DNA from: Acidobacteriota bacterium
Lineage (GTDB): Bacteria; Acidobacteriota; Terriglobia; UBA7540
Direction: 5' to 3'
DNA: 52,770 nucleotides
NCBI GenBank assembly: GCA_003225365.1
Contig: QHZN01000234.1
Location: forward strand, 1 to 52,770
Below are positions 8,199 through 17,637 of the stretch, piece after piece. Position 1 is the stretch's first letter, and each line of letters starts with the position of its first letter. The notes below the pieces were generated by a model. It was not told the origin of the DNA and did not search any database. It was given only the letters and a program-made list of their open reading frames with translations. A program made the translations under genes and the position numbers.

Positions 8199-9202
8199 AG
8201 ATCATCCTCAAATCCCCAACTTCCAACGCGCGTACCGCGGCCACTCGGCGCTACTACTCGGCGGCGTCGAGCGACGCCTTTCGGCCCTTCGTGATCGCCT
8301 TGCTCTTCTACCTGGGCCTGGCGAACGCAGCTTCGGACTTGCCACCCGCGCTCGCCGAGTTTCCAGAGAAAGCGAATATGATGAGTGCTTAATGTTAATA
8401 GTATTGCACTCATAGATAACCCACCGGGGGCACCCACGCCACCTGTCCGGCGCCAAAAACCGCCTCAGCCTGGCCTTTCTCTATTTACCTCCAGAGTATG
8501 AACCCTATCGCAGAGCTGCGCCGCGCAACCGCTCACGACAGACTAGGCCGTAGCTTATTCGAACGCGCAACATGCCCGTTGTCAATTGGGAGGACACATT
8601 ATCCTGCAGTGGGAATACTCCCTGTTTACTCTAATGTAAATAATCTCCGCTCTCGATGAGGACATCGCATTCTGCATGGGATATATTCCCTAATTTAGGC
8701 TACTCCGCACCATCCTGACTCTCGCCGAGGTTTAATACGGCAGCGAATCTACCACCTGGGATCGGGACTTGTCAAGGGAAAACCACAAGGGATGGTGGTT
8801 CCACTTAGGGGCACTCCAATCTGTTGCGGGTGGAACTTCCTCCTTGGTTTCTTTGGCCATAATACGGAGTCGCCCCGAGCAATGGCCCCCATCTCATGGA
8901 TCTCTTATACCCACTCGCCCCCTCTCAAGAATGAGTGCACCGTGGCGGGTATGCGGGGCTTATTCCTCGCAGGCGCGAAGCCCGGTCGCGGCTTTGAAGA
9001 AGCTCATGGCCGCTTTTGATCCCTGCCATTTTGTCTAATGAGGATCTCTACGGTCCGTCCCCTGTGCGGGACGGACACGGAGCCGGGTTCGATGCTTTTG
9101 TCACCGGAACCTCTGAACCTCGATCGCGTCGGGGGCGAGCACTGATCGGCGTTGAGCGCCTTGGCCGAATCAAACGCTCCTGATAGAATGATTGGAAGTC
9201 GA
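8199..9202. other. 1 kb without a convincing gene; three inverted repeats
   Basis: No open frame here shows protein-like composition or a recognisable family. The stretch is A+T-richer than its surroundings. It contains three inverted repeats that look like protein-binding sites: ATGAGTGC-N17-GCACTCAT (8381-8413), GGGAATACTCCC (8611-8622) and GGGATATATTCCC (8678-8690). It lies upstream of the histidine kinase (minus) and the MBL hydrolase (plus), so it may be a divergent control region. Confidence 0.5.
8600..8697. promoter_or_regulatory. Paired inverted repeats, putative operator
   Basis: TGGGAATACTCCCT and TGGGATATATTCCCT have centres about 67 bp apart. Both are preceded by AT[C/T]CTGCA and followed by a T/A-rich run, so about 28 bp are shared. 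The dyad symmetry and duplication suggest a site for a dimeric regulator, perhaps a NarL/LuxR-type response regulator. No assay or known consensus supports a specific protein. Confidence 0.4.
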
Positions 9203-9955
9203 ATGAGCGGACCAGCAGGCCAGCCAAGCTGGCGTATTGAGGTGTTGCTTACGGGAAGCATGCGCGGGGCCTCGTCCGTCCTCATTTCCAACGGCCGCCT
9301 CCACATCGTGGTGGATACGGGTCTCCCTCACGAAGAAAGCGTGCTCGTCGGCGCGCTCGAGCGCCAGGAATTGAAGCCTTCCGACGTCCAAATCGTGGTC
9401 AACACGCATTTCCACGTGGATCATGTCCTAAACAACCGGATTTTCACCAAGAGCCTCATCTACGCGCCGCAGGAATCCTACGACTGGGCGAAACGGCTTT
9501 ACGCAGACCTGCGCGTGGAAGGCGATTGGGAGAAACTGGTGTTAAGGTATTATCCGGAAGTGATGGATGATGAGAAGGCCTTGAGCTATATGAGTGCGCT
9601 GCGGCGGTTCGCTCTGCGTTGGTGGGATGAGCAAAGGCTGGGCTCACGGGCGCAATTCCGGTGGCTGGAGTCGCAACCGCTCCCGGACGGCATGGAGGCG
9701 GTCATCACTTCAGGCCATGTCCCCGGCCACGCTTCGCTTCTCATCTCAAACGGCCACGAGCGCGTAGTCGTCGCCGGCGACGCCCTCCTCAGCCGTGCGC
9801 ACGACCAGCGAGTCCTCACCATGATCCCTGTCAACAAGAAATTGTACGGGCGCGACCGTGAACGCATCCTGAGCCTCGGCGGCCGCATTGTTCCTGGTCA
9901 CGATGCGGAGTTCCAAAATCCAGACGCTCCCGCCAAAACCGCCGAGCCCGCCTGA
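9203..9955 (+). CDS. MBL-fold metallo-hydrolase
   Basis: A 250-aa metallo-beta-lactamase-fold hydrolase of unknown substrate. It shows the metal-binding THFHVDH motif (HxHxDH) near residue 90, a later His in SGHVPGH near 170, Asp in VVAGDALL near 195 and His in IVPGHD near 235, a complete dinuclear metal site. The central region includes a helical insert (YDWAKRLYADLRVEG). ATG 9203 has GGAAG 4 nt upstream; ATG 9188 would add five residues. MBLAC1- or glyoxalase-II-like roles are possible but cannot be distinguished. Confidence 0.85.
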   Translation: MSGPAGQPSWRIEVLLTGSMRGASSVLISNGRLHIVVDTGLPHEESVLVGALERQELKPSDVQIVVNTHFHVDHVLNNRIFTKSLIYAPQESYDWAKRLYADLRVEGDWEKLVLRYYPEVMDDEKALSYMSALRRFALRWWDEQRLGSRAQFRWLESQPLPDGMEAVITSGHVPGHASLLISNGHERVVVAGDALLSRAHDQRVLTMIPVNKKLYGRDRERILSLGGRIVPGHDAEFQNPDAPAKTAEPA

Positions 9956-10060
9956 GGCCGCCTCGGAACCTGGAGGACCCCACGAGCCGCGCGCCTGGAG
10001 TCCCTCAATGGTTAGCAAATGCCCACAATAGGAATTGTCTTTAGCTGCAAGAGCATCGGC

Positions 10061-10089
10061 TTGACATGGGGCTTATGCCCGTCTAGGCT
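10061..10089 (+). promoter_or_regulatory. Promoter before the receiver gene
   Basis: A perfect -35 TTGACA (10061-10066) stands 17 bp from a weak -10 TAGGCT (10084-10089). Its position argues that the response regulator starts at GTG 10103 rather than at the ATG at 10019, which would lie upstream of this promoter. Confidence 0.4.
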
Positions 10090-10102
10090 AGGAAGTCGAA
10101 GG

Positions 10103-10585
10103 GTGGTCGAGACAACCGCCAGCACAGTTTGCAAGGCCGCACCCGAAGCTGAGGCGGCCCGCGGAGAAGCCCCGTTGAGCGCCAGCCCAGCTCGCCGTAG
10201 GGTTCTGATCATCGAGGACGACGCATCGATCCGAAACATTCTTTACGTTCTTCTTGCCGCCCAGCACTGTGACGGCGATGTGGCCTCAAGCGGCCGGCAA
10301 GCCCTCGCCATGATCAGCCGTGAGTCGTTCGACGCCATCCTGCTCGACTTGCGCTGCCAAAACGTCCTCCCCGACGAAATGCTCTCTCAGATCGCCCAAC
10401 TTCGCCCGAACCTGTTCGGCCGGGTGTTGGTGATCACCGGTGAGATTGCCGACGCCAAGAGCTTGGAACTGATCGAGCGCAATTGCCTGCCCCACATCAC
10501 GCGCAACAAGCTCACGACAGATTTCCTGGACAAGATCCGCTCGCTCCTAGGTTTGTCCGACACGCCCAAGAAGGCCGCCCCCTGA
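10103..10585 (+). CDS. Single-domain response regulator (CheY-like receiver)
   Basis: About 160 aa, consisting of a variable lead and one receiver domain with no output domain. Receiver motifs are VLIIEDDAS (acidic pair), AILLDLR (phospho-acceptor Asp), VLVITGE (Thr) and TRNKLTTDF (conserved Lys), so it should be phosphorylatable. The GTG at 10103 has GGAAG 7 nt upstream. TTG 10175 or ATG 10019 are other possible starts. It could act as a phosphate sink or protein-protein switch, but pairing with the kinase at 6033-8198 is speculative. Confidence 0.8.
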   Translation: MVETTASTVCKAAPEAEAARGEAPLSASPARRRVLIIEDDASIRNILYVLLAAQHCDGDVASSGRQALAMISRESFDAILLDLRCQNVLPDEMLSQIAQLRPNLFGRVLVITGEIADAKSLELIERNCLPHITRNKLTTDFLDKIRSLLGLSDTPKKAAP

Positions 10586-10712
10586 ACCTCGAAGGAGAGT
10601 GCGCGCCTGGGGTTCCTTGACAGGGCGTCCCCTAAAGGGAGCTTTGTGTAACCCGCCCGCCGCGGCTTACAGTCAATTCAACCCGAGACCAGGCACCCGC
10701 ACAGCTCTCGAG

Positions 10713-11564
10713 CTAGGAGCCGCGGACTTCGAGCCGAGTGACATATTCCTTTAGCGCCTCCTGCCATGGGCGAGGTGGATCGAAGCCCGCGTGACTCAGG
10801 CCGTCCATGGCCATCACCGCATACTTCAGACGGACCGCCCGGCGAGACATCTCAGCGGAGGGCTTGCCAATGACTTTGCGGGTGTCGAGCTGGGCGAACT
10901 CCGCGGCCTTCGCCGCCAACTCATAACGCGTCAAGGCCCCTGAATTCGAGAGGTGATAGAGCCCGAACCGGCGCGCCTCGACAACGTCCATAATTGTCCG
11001 GGCTGCGTCGAGTGTGTAAGTGGTGGACCCCAATTGGTCGGAGGCCGCGACGAATTGTTCGTCCGCCGCGATCTTCTCGAGGGCTCGCGCGACAAAGTTC
11101 GTCTTTCCCGGACCGAACAGGACGGAGACGCGGAAGATCCAATGCTCCGGCAGGGTGCTCGCCAGCCCTTCACCGCGCAGTTTCGTTCGGCCGTAAACCG
11201 TAAATGGGATCGCCGGATCCGTTTCCGCGTAAGGCGTGCCTTTCTTTCCATCAAAGACCGCGTCCGTCGAAACGTAAACCAGCGCGGCACGCGCCTCACG
11301 CACTGCTTCCACGACATGGCGCGTCCCGTGGACGTTGGTGAGAAACGCCCGGGCGGGATCAGCTTCGCACCGATCGAGGTCGGGAATGCCGGCGGGGTGA
11401 ACGACGACGTCGGGGCCGAGGCGCCGAATGACGTTTCGAACCTCCTCGGCGCGCGTGATGTCAGCTTCGGAGCGAGTGAGCGGAAAGACGGTGTGCCGAA
11501 GCGAGAAGATTTCCACGAGGCCCCGACCGAAAAGGCCAGACGCCCCGGTGATGGCGACCTTCAA
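10713..11564 (-). CDS. RmlD-like NAD(P)-dependent sugar-nucleotide reductase
   Basis: An extended short-chain dehydrogenase of 283 aa related to dTDP-4-dehydrorhamnose reductase. Starting at TTG 11564, preceded by AAAGGAG at 5 nt, it reads (M)KVAITGASGLFGRGLVEIF with a GxxGxxG nucleotide motif. Then come DITRAEEVRNVI and VVHPAGIPDLDRCE, the catalytic YVSTDAVFDG (Thr/Ser) and the Tyr-Lys pair in YGRTKLRGE, followed by FRVSVLFGPGK. This matches RmlD. No other rhamnose genes are nearby, so the exact substrate is open. It lies 35 nt after the Npt-like gene and is probably cotranscribed. Confidence 0.85.
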   Translation of the reverse strand: MKVAITGASGLFGRGLVEIFSLRHTVFPLTRSEADITRAEEVRNVIRRLGPDVVVHPAGIPDLDRCEADPARAFLTNVHGTRHVVEAVREARAALVYVSTDAVFDGKKGTPYAETDPAIPFTVYGRTKLRGEGLASTLPEHWIFRVSVLFGPGKTNFVARALEKIAADEQFVAASDQLGSTTYTLDAARTIMDVVEARRFGLYHLSNSGALTRYELAAKAAEFAQLDTRKVIGKPSAEMSRRAVRLKYAVMAMDGLSHAGFDPPRPWQEALKEYVTRLEVRGS

Positions 11565-11599
11565 CCCCTCTCCTTTCGGACCCACCGGCGCAGGCCTAG

Positions 11600-14193
11600 C
11601 TACGCGCGGGCGGCGGCCTTCAGCCGCTCTGCAGTCCACGTCCAAGTCTCTGCGAGCAAGGGGTCGGCGTCGCGCTTGACGCCGGCCAGATCTGATTCGA
11701 GTTCCTTGAGTTTCAGTTTTCCGACCGTGTAAAGCGCGCAAGCGCAAAGCCAGAGGTCGTCGGAGTGGAGAAGAATGCGCAACGCCTCCGCGCGCGAGCC
11801 GACGGCGGTCAGGCAGATTTGCTCGGCGATCTTCAGTTTTTCCGACAAGCCGACCTCCGGGTCCAGGCTGCTGACGAGCCGACGATAGTGTTCCGACTTC
11901 AGGACGTGTTCGAGCACCTCGAGCGAATTTGCCTGGAGTCGGGCGTCGCCCGAGGTCAGTCCGAGGTAAGAGTTGTAGATGTCGCGGCCCGGGTAGAGGA
12001 GCGACAGGAGCCGGAAGATGCGCTCCAGCTCGCGGTCCATGCGCTCCCGCACGGCGCGGCTGAGCAGGGGCGCATCGTCTTCGATTTCCTCGCCTGTGCC
12101 GGCCGCCGCCCCCGCTCGACGATCAATCGCCGCCAGGATTTGGAAGGAGCGGTAATAGCCGACGAGCTCCGCCTCCAGCATATCGGAGACTTCCTCGCCG
12201 CCGCCGAAGAGAGGTCGGTTCACCTTGGCGAGTTTGTTCAGAGCCTTGAGCACGTCGTAACGCAGGCCGGGATCGCTTTGAACCAGGCCCTCGGCCAGCG
12301 CCGCGGCGGATTCCTGAGTGGGGATGCGGGCCATGACTTCGGGAATCTGCTTGCGCAACCCCATGGGAAGGGTGTCGTCATTCAAGCAGTCATGCAAGGT
12401 CGCGAGCGCCCGCGGGCCGTAGAGCCCCAGCGCCGCTCGCGCCGCGCCACGCAAACGCGGGACCGCAAGCTTTTCGATGACCTTCGGCAGGTACTCGGGG
12501 GCCGCGATCTTTCCGGCCGCGAGCAAGGCCTGCTCGGCCACCTCGGGATTCTCGTCGTCGAGCAGGATGGGCAGCTCTTGGTGCAGCTCGGAGGGAGGTG
12601 GAACGACGCCGAGGACCCGAGCCGCTTCCGCGCGCGCTCGCGCCCGAGCGGCGTCCGTCCGCTCGAGCATCGAGTCGAGAATCAATCGCGCCGCGCCAAA
12701 GCTTTCCGCCTGCCCGGAGCGGGCCAGATACACCACGACGGCGCCCTGCACGGCGTAGTCCGGCAACTCGGTTTCTTCCGACATCAAAACCAGGGGATCG
12801 CGCCCGGTTTGCGTCACGAGATAATTCAAGGCTTCGCTGCGGACTTCGAGCGCGGGGTCCCGGAGCATTTTTTCGACTTGCACGCTGATCCCCTTGTCGC
12901 CCGCGTCGGAGAGCAAGCGCAGGGCGCGATAGCGGACGGCGGCGGACCGGTGTTCGAGCAGGCGGCGCAGCGCGGGATGCCAGCTTGCCTCGCGGCCCAG
13001 CTCGAACAAGCTTAGGCCGTACAAGACTTTCTGCTCGCCGCCGCGCTCGAGGGCCTGCGCCAGCACTTCCACGGTCGTCGAATCCAGCACCCCGCCCATC
13101 GCCACGCGTTCCGGGTCAAGCGTCCGCGTTTCGATGGCCTTCTTCAACACGTTCAGGTATTCCTTCCGCACGCCGTAGGTCATGGCCAGCCATCCGCCCA
13201 GGAAGGCAAAATTCACCAGGCTCATTTGCGCCGGAGAAAACCTCAGGCCGGTCGCAAAAGTCCATAACACCAGGCCGGCAATGCCGTCCGCCGCGCGCCA
13301 GACAAAGCCGTCAATGAACGGCTTGATTTGGTTTTTGATCTCAGGGGGTGAAACAGGAAGATAAAGAAGCTCCGTAGATGACTTGTCCACGGTGAACCGC
13401 AGCAGGCTGTGGCTGCCTTTGAGGAAGCAGGCCGCGATGAGCGTGGGAAAAATCAGCAGCGCCGTGCTTCCCGCCAAAAACACCACGGGCAAAATGAAAA
13501 GCGTCACGCGAATGCCGAACGAGCGCAACAGCCGCCCGGTCACCACCATCTGCAGCAGGAACGCGGCGACGCCGGCGAAGCCCGAGAAGAGCGCGAAGAA
13601 AGCCGCGAGGTCGGCTTTATTGTGAAAGGTATCCTTAGCGATGATGCTGAATTGGTAGCTGATGATGGTGGTCGAGGCGCACCCGAATGCCGTGAGCGCC
13701 GTGATCAGCAGCAGAAAGCGAGTGCGAAGAATGTGCAGGACGATCTGACGGAAATTCTTGGGAATATCCGGCGCCGCGCGCGGCCGGCTCACTTCCACCA
13801 TTTGCGGACGAGGCTGTCGGAAGAGTATCCAGATCAGGGCTGCGCACAGCATCATCGAGAGGCCGATGACCGGAACCAGCGCTTCCGGGCGCACGTGCCG
13901 GGTGGCCGCGGCCGTGAAGAATCCTGCCACCGGCGCTCCCAGCACCTGCCCTGCGCCGATAAAACCGAAGACTCGCCTCGCCTGTAGATGGAAATGAAAC
14001 CCGCGACCACCAAAGCCGTCGCCATGATGACGTGCGGCAAGCCGTTGGGATAGGCGTTTAGGAACATCGCCAGGCCGACCGATATCCCGATGATGTAGCT
14101 TCCAATCGCGAGGAAGAGGAAAAAGAAAAGCAGCGACGCCGTACGGAGTTCGCTGCGGCGGACGTTCAGAAGTTTTTCGACGTCAATGGCCAA
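11600..14193 (-). pseudogene. Npt-type transporter fused to HEAT repeats, internal deletion
   Basis: From TTG 14193 (AGGAAGG upstream) the frame reads (M)AIDVEKLLNVRRSELRTASLL and two hydrophobic helices to FISIYRR. It then needs a frame change near 13972-13984 to continue as RRVFGFIGAG, GAPVAGFFTAAATR and the rest of a 12-helix carrier, followed by about 400 residues of HEAT-like helical repeats. The family resembles ATP:ADP translocases (Npt1/Npt2) fused to HEAT domains. About 60-65 codons covering helices 3-4 appear lost. The junction carries a tandem AGGCGAGGCG. The downstream frame alone is 781 codons and otherwise intact. The carried substrate is unknown. Confidence 0.75.
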
Positions 14194-14256
14194 GGGGCCT
14201 TCCTGGATCGGCTGCGGCCCAGACCGGGGCGGCTCGGCCGCGCGCGCTCCGGTTCT

Positions 14257-14529
14257 TTAACAGGCTGACGAAAAATTGTCTTGCGTTGTCATTCTGAGCC
14301 CCTTCGCTGGCTGTCATTCTGAGCCCTTCGCTCTGCTCAGGGCAGGCTCTTCGCTGGCTGTCATTCTGAGCGAAGCGAAGAATCCCTCTCCATTATTTTT
14401 CCATGCCAACAAGGGATGCTTCGCGAAGTCTACCCCCAGCGCGGAATGAAAGGGATTCTTCGCTTCGCTCAGAATGACAAGCGAAGGGCTCAGCATGACT
14501 TTTCGACGCGTTTTTCATGAGCCTGTTAA
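14257..14529. mobile_element. MITE-like repeat with terminal inverted repeats, copy 1
   Basis: A non-coding 273-bp element bounded by imperfect inverted ends: TTAACAGGCTGACGAAAAA on the left and, on the opposite strand, TTAACAGGCTCATGAAAAA on the right. Inside are several oriented copies of GTCATTCTGAGCGAAGCGAA and its complement, able to form a long hairpin. Related copies lie at 17638-17817 and 26145-26282. No transposase is present, so it would move in trans. Confidence 0.7.
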
Positions 14530-14710
14530 TGCTCGATGACGAATCGTGCTGTGGCCGACTATGATAGGCGGCACGCTCGGCCAAGTCAACGAAAGTGCAA
14601 ACTGGCGTTTTCGGAAACGATTGCGAACTGGCATCCACCTAACTGCCTGGTCTCCTCCGGCGAAAAGCCGCAACCACAATGATTCAGCTTGCGATACAAT
14701 GTTCCGCAAC

Positions 14711-14815
14711 ATGCTGCTCTCAGCCGGGGAAAAAATCGGACCCTATGAAATTCTCGGGCCGCTCGGGGCGGGCACCGCCGCCACCCGAAATCCTGCCCCG
14801 GCGAAAAATACTTGA
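14711..14815 (+). pseudogene. N-terminal stub of a Ser/Thr protein kinase
   Basis: MLLSAGEKIGPYEILGPLGAG is the start of a Hanks-type (PknB-like) kinase up to the glycine-rich loop. After the Gly-Ala-Gly it becomes unrelated sequence (TAATRNPAPAKNT) and stops at 14815. The remaining ~260 residues of a catalytic domain are not found downstream. It is a gene relic or an assembly break. Confidence 0.6.
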
Positions 14816-14839
14816 CTTTTTGTTCATCATATGCATAAT
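14812..14839 (+). promoter_or_regulatory. Promoter upstream of the HprK-like gene
   Basis: TTGACT (14812-14817) and CATAAT (14834-14839) are 16 bp apart. The implied transcript would run through a non-coding leader of about 540 nt before the gene at 15383. That leader contains a perfect hairpin GAAGCC-N6-GGCTTC (14914-14931), the 12-bp palindrome GTACCATGGTAC (15001-15012) and a direct repeat (15071-15092 and 15167-15188). No known riboswitch class was recognised. Confidence 0.4.
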
Positions 14840-15070
14840 ACCCTTTGGATGATAGGGGTGGCATTCCTGACCCCCGAAAACAAGTTCTTTAGAGGCTCCG
14901 AGGTGGCCCTACCGAAGCCGTACGGGGCTTCTAGCCAGGCGAATACTCATGGACCCGAGAGTAGAATCTGTTTTCCCTATCCTCGATTTGGCCGTGGAAG
15001 GTACCATGGTACGCCTTATCCCATCCGCTTGTCCTCCCAAGAACTCGCTCGGCAGGAATTTCCAAATTAA

Positions 15071-15188
15071 GCGAATAAGCCCTTTGGGTTCAATAGAGTG
15101 TCCAAGCTGGACCGAGCATGGACGAGAATCGTGGCGGATGCCGTAAATTGAAAAGTGCAAAACGAAGCCAATAAGTCCTTTGGAATCA
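15071..15188 (+). repeat. Imperfect 22-bp direct repeat in a long leader
   Basis: GCGAATAAGCCCTTTGGG (15071-15088, continuing TTCAA) recurs as GCCAATAAGTCCTTTGGA (15167-15184, continuing ATCAA), 96 bp apart. It lies in the untranslated region before the HprK-like gene. Function unknown. Confidence 0.5.
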
Positions 15189-15382
15189 AGACAAACTTCG
15201 AGAGGTGAGAAGGATGCTGTGTGCCGGGGAAAGATGGAATGGTGGAGGAATGTGCTCCCTGGAGGCCGGGGTGGGCCGAACGCCGGGGAGCGAGCGGGGC
15301 CATGGCGTTGATTTTTGATTCGGCAACCCGTAATGTACACGCGGCGAGAGGAGTTGTCGCAGCCCCTTGCCCGGAAGTTTGC

Positions 15383-17101
15383 ATGGCCGACGAGACCCCT
15401 TACTCTTTCCCGCCCGCTCCGACTCCTGACGCCAGCGAATGGCCGGGCTCTCCCATCGGGGTTTCCAACACCATCACGCGCACCAAAGGCCGGACGGCGG
15501 TTCATAACAAGACTGTGGACCAGACTCCCGGACTGCTCGAAAAACTTCTCAAGAGCGCCCACGACCACCTCGGCCGCATTTCGAGCCAGCAGGAAATCTT
15601 CGAGCACGATGTCGCGATTCACGGCATCCGTGTCCGCGCCACGACCAACAGCCGGCACCTGTTCGATTTCTGGAAAGACAACTGGTTCGGCGTGGACGAA
15701 TGGGCGGGGCTGGTCGGCACTCCGCCTGCCGAGCCGCGCATCAAGGTCTATGCCCTGCTTGGCGTCGAGGGCGAGCAGGAGGCGGCCTACTACAGCCATG
15801 CCACCGATACGATCGTTTTCTTTAACACATCCTATTACGGCCAACTCAAGAGCTGGGTGCTCGGAGCGGTCGGGCGGATTCTGGCCTCTGAGTTCGGCAT
15901 CCATTCCATTCATGGCGCCTGCGTCGAAAAAGCGGGGAAGGGCGTGCTGTACATCGCACCCACGGGCACGGGCAAGTCCACGAGTTCCTACGGGCTGATG
16001 AGCTATCCGAAGACGCGGTTCCACTCCGACGACTGGGTTTACGTCCGCTACACCTACCGAACGCGGGGCGGTAAGCGCGTGTTTCTGTTGTCGGCCGCGG
16101 GCTCCGACGGCTCCAAGGCGCGTGGCTACGAAGTCTACCGCTGGGTGGAAGCTCATCCGGGCGATGGGCGAGCGTGCCTCACCGCCATGACGCTCGACAA
16201 TCGCCCGCTCGAGCTCGCGCTCGCCGACCTCGACCTCAGCCAGCCGATTGAAGCTTACGCCTACACGTCTGAAAAAGTTTTCTATCTGCGAACGAACCTG
16301 GTTGAGAACTATCCGCTCGCCGCTTTCGAAATCGCTTCGTCAAAGGAAGAAAACGTTCCCGACGTCTCGGGCGTTTTCATGGAGCAGAAGCGCGAAGTCA
16401 TCCAGAATGTCGTTCGCGACCTCGCGGAAGCGGTAATCCAAAGGGCATTTTCGCCGGGGGCGGCTCGCAACCCACACTCGCCCGTGTTTCAGAATTTATC
16501 CACCAGCGAGCTGAAGAGGGCCATGGCCCGGCTGATTGCCTTTGACAACGCCCGCTCGATGCTCGACATGTCGCGCGTGCTTCCGCCCGAGCGCGTCTAT
16601 CAGAACCCCATGGAGCCGGTAAAGCTCGCCGCGGTCATGCTCCTCAGGCGTAACAAGCAGGATCCGACGGTGCTCGCCCACCTGCCCCTAGAATCTTTCA
16701 TGGAGCGTCTGCTCATCGGCGAGACACCGGACGGCAAGCGCGAGACGGCCTACAACGCGTACCGCGGTGTGGACGACCAGGCCGAGCGCGCGCTGATTGG
16801 CGGCCTTGAAAAACAGGCATCGCCCACTCGTCCGCTCTACACGCTGTTCTCCGCCGCCTCCCGCCCGGCCTCGCTCGACGAAGAGTTCGAGCTCTTCCGC
16901 GTCATGCACCAGGCCGCGCGCTGCTACGACTTGAATACCACGCTCGAGCGCGACCCGGCGGTCCATTCCAAGCGCGAAGCCGTCGAGCGCACGATGGCCG
17001 TCATCGCGCGCACCCTCGATGAGGAACCGAGGGGCGTTGCGCTCACCCTCGAGGATTATGGCCGCTACGCCAAGCCCTACTTGTTCGGCGGGGGCTGCTG
17101 A
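15383..17101 (+). CDS. HprK/PEPCK-fold P-loop protein of unknown function
   Basis: A 572-aa protein with a Walker A motif in YIAPTGTGKSTSSYGLM near residue 195 and a downstream FHSDDWVYVRY acidic stretch near 215. This arrangement resembles HPr kinase and ATP-type PEP carboxykinase P-loops. The region before it (GIHSIHGACVEKAGKGVL) also matches that fold, where a strand leads into the P-loop. The C-terminal 250 residues are helical and unfamiliar. ATG 15383 has GGAAG 5 nt upstream. I cannot assign a substrate; a nucleotide-dependent kinase or carboxykinase relative is the best guess. No pts genes are nearby. Confidence 0.8.
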   Translation: MADETPYSFPPAPTPDASEWPGSPIGVSNTITRTKGRTAVHNKTVDQTPGLLEKLLKSAHDHLGRISSQQEIFEHDVAIHGIRVRATTNSRHLFDFWKDNWFGVDEWAGLVGTPPAEPRIKVYALLGVEGEQEAAYYSHATDTIVFFNTSYYGQLKSWVLGAVGRILASEFGIHSIHGACVEKAGKGVLYIAPTGTGKSTSSYGLMSYPKTRFHSDDWVYVRYTYRTRGGKRVFLLSAAGSDGSKARGYEVYRWVEAHPGDGRACLTAMTLDNRPLELALADLDLSQPIEAYAYTSEKVFYLRTNLVENYPLAAFEIASSKEENVPDVSGVFMEQKREVIQNVVRDLAEAVIQRAFSPGAARNPHSPVFQNLSTSELKRAMARLIAFDNARSMLDMSRVLPPERVYQNPMEPVKLAAVMLLRRNKQDPTVLAHLPLESFMERLLIGETPDGKRETAYNAYRGVDDQAERALIGGLEKQASPTRPLYTLFSAASRPASLDEEFELFRVMHQAARCYDLNTTLERDPAVHSKREAVERTMAVIARTLDEEPRGVALTLEDYGRYAKPYLFGGGC

Positions 17102-17184
17102 CCCGGCGGCCCACGCAAGACGCCGCAACTTCCTGCGGGCACGCAGGTTTGAGAGTGTGAGAGCGAACCTCAAAGGAGGCATCC

Positions 17185-17550
17185 ATGACCCGGCTTGAAA
17201 GGTTACTGGTTTTTGTATTCTTGACGGCAGGACTTATGGCCGCTTCGCCGGTGCGCGCGCAGGAGAATCCCGCCGAGCCGAAGCCAGGAACCACGCAGGA
17301 TATCCACGAAGATAAGGCCGAAATTCGGGGGGCGAGAGCTCAAGTCGAAGCCGACGAGCAGCAGCTCGCTGTGGACGAGCGACAATTCGGCCCGAGGAGT
17401 CCCGAAGCTCGCGCCGACCGGGGGCGGCTCAAGCGAGACCGCCATCATCTGCGGCGATTGCGCCGGGACCTCAACCGCGACCGCGAGAAGCGCGAAGACC
17501 GCGCCGAGCGTCGGGAAGAACGCCGCGAGCGTCGCCGCAACGTGCGCTGA
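17185..17550 (+). CDS. Small exported highly charged protein
   Basis: A 121-aa protein with a clear signal peptide (RLLVFVFLTAGLMAASPVRAQ, cleavage after AQ or ARA). The mature part is charged and predicted helical: an acidic segment (DIHEDKAEIRGARAQVEADE) followed by an Arg/Glu/Asp-rich C-terminus (DREKREDRAERREERRERRR). AAAGGAGG precedes the ATG at good spacing. No family was recognised. It sits 83 nt downstream of the P-loop gene, after a hairpin CCTGCG-GGCA-CGCAGG (17133-17148). Confidence 0.7.
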   Translation: MTRLERLLVFVFLTAGLMAASPVRAQENPAEPKPGTTQDIHEDKAEIRGARAQVEADEQQLAVDERQFGPRSPEARADRGRLKRDRHHLRRLRRDLNRDREKREDRAERREERRERRRNVR

Positions 17551-17637
17551 CGGGTGGCGACGTCGCTCCTCACCCGAGAAGAGGGCGATGCGCGCCAGCC
17601 CTGCAACTGGATGAAGAAAAACTCTCGCGAGGTTGTC

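Noticed and set aside
14909-16156. 415-codon minus-strand frame opposite the HprK-like gene
   Set aside because: The plus strand carries a P-loop protein with a good ribosome site; the antisense frame has no recognisable motifs.
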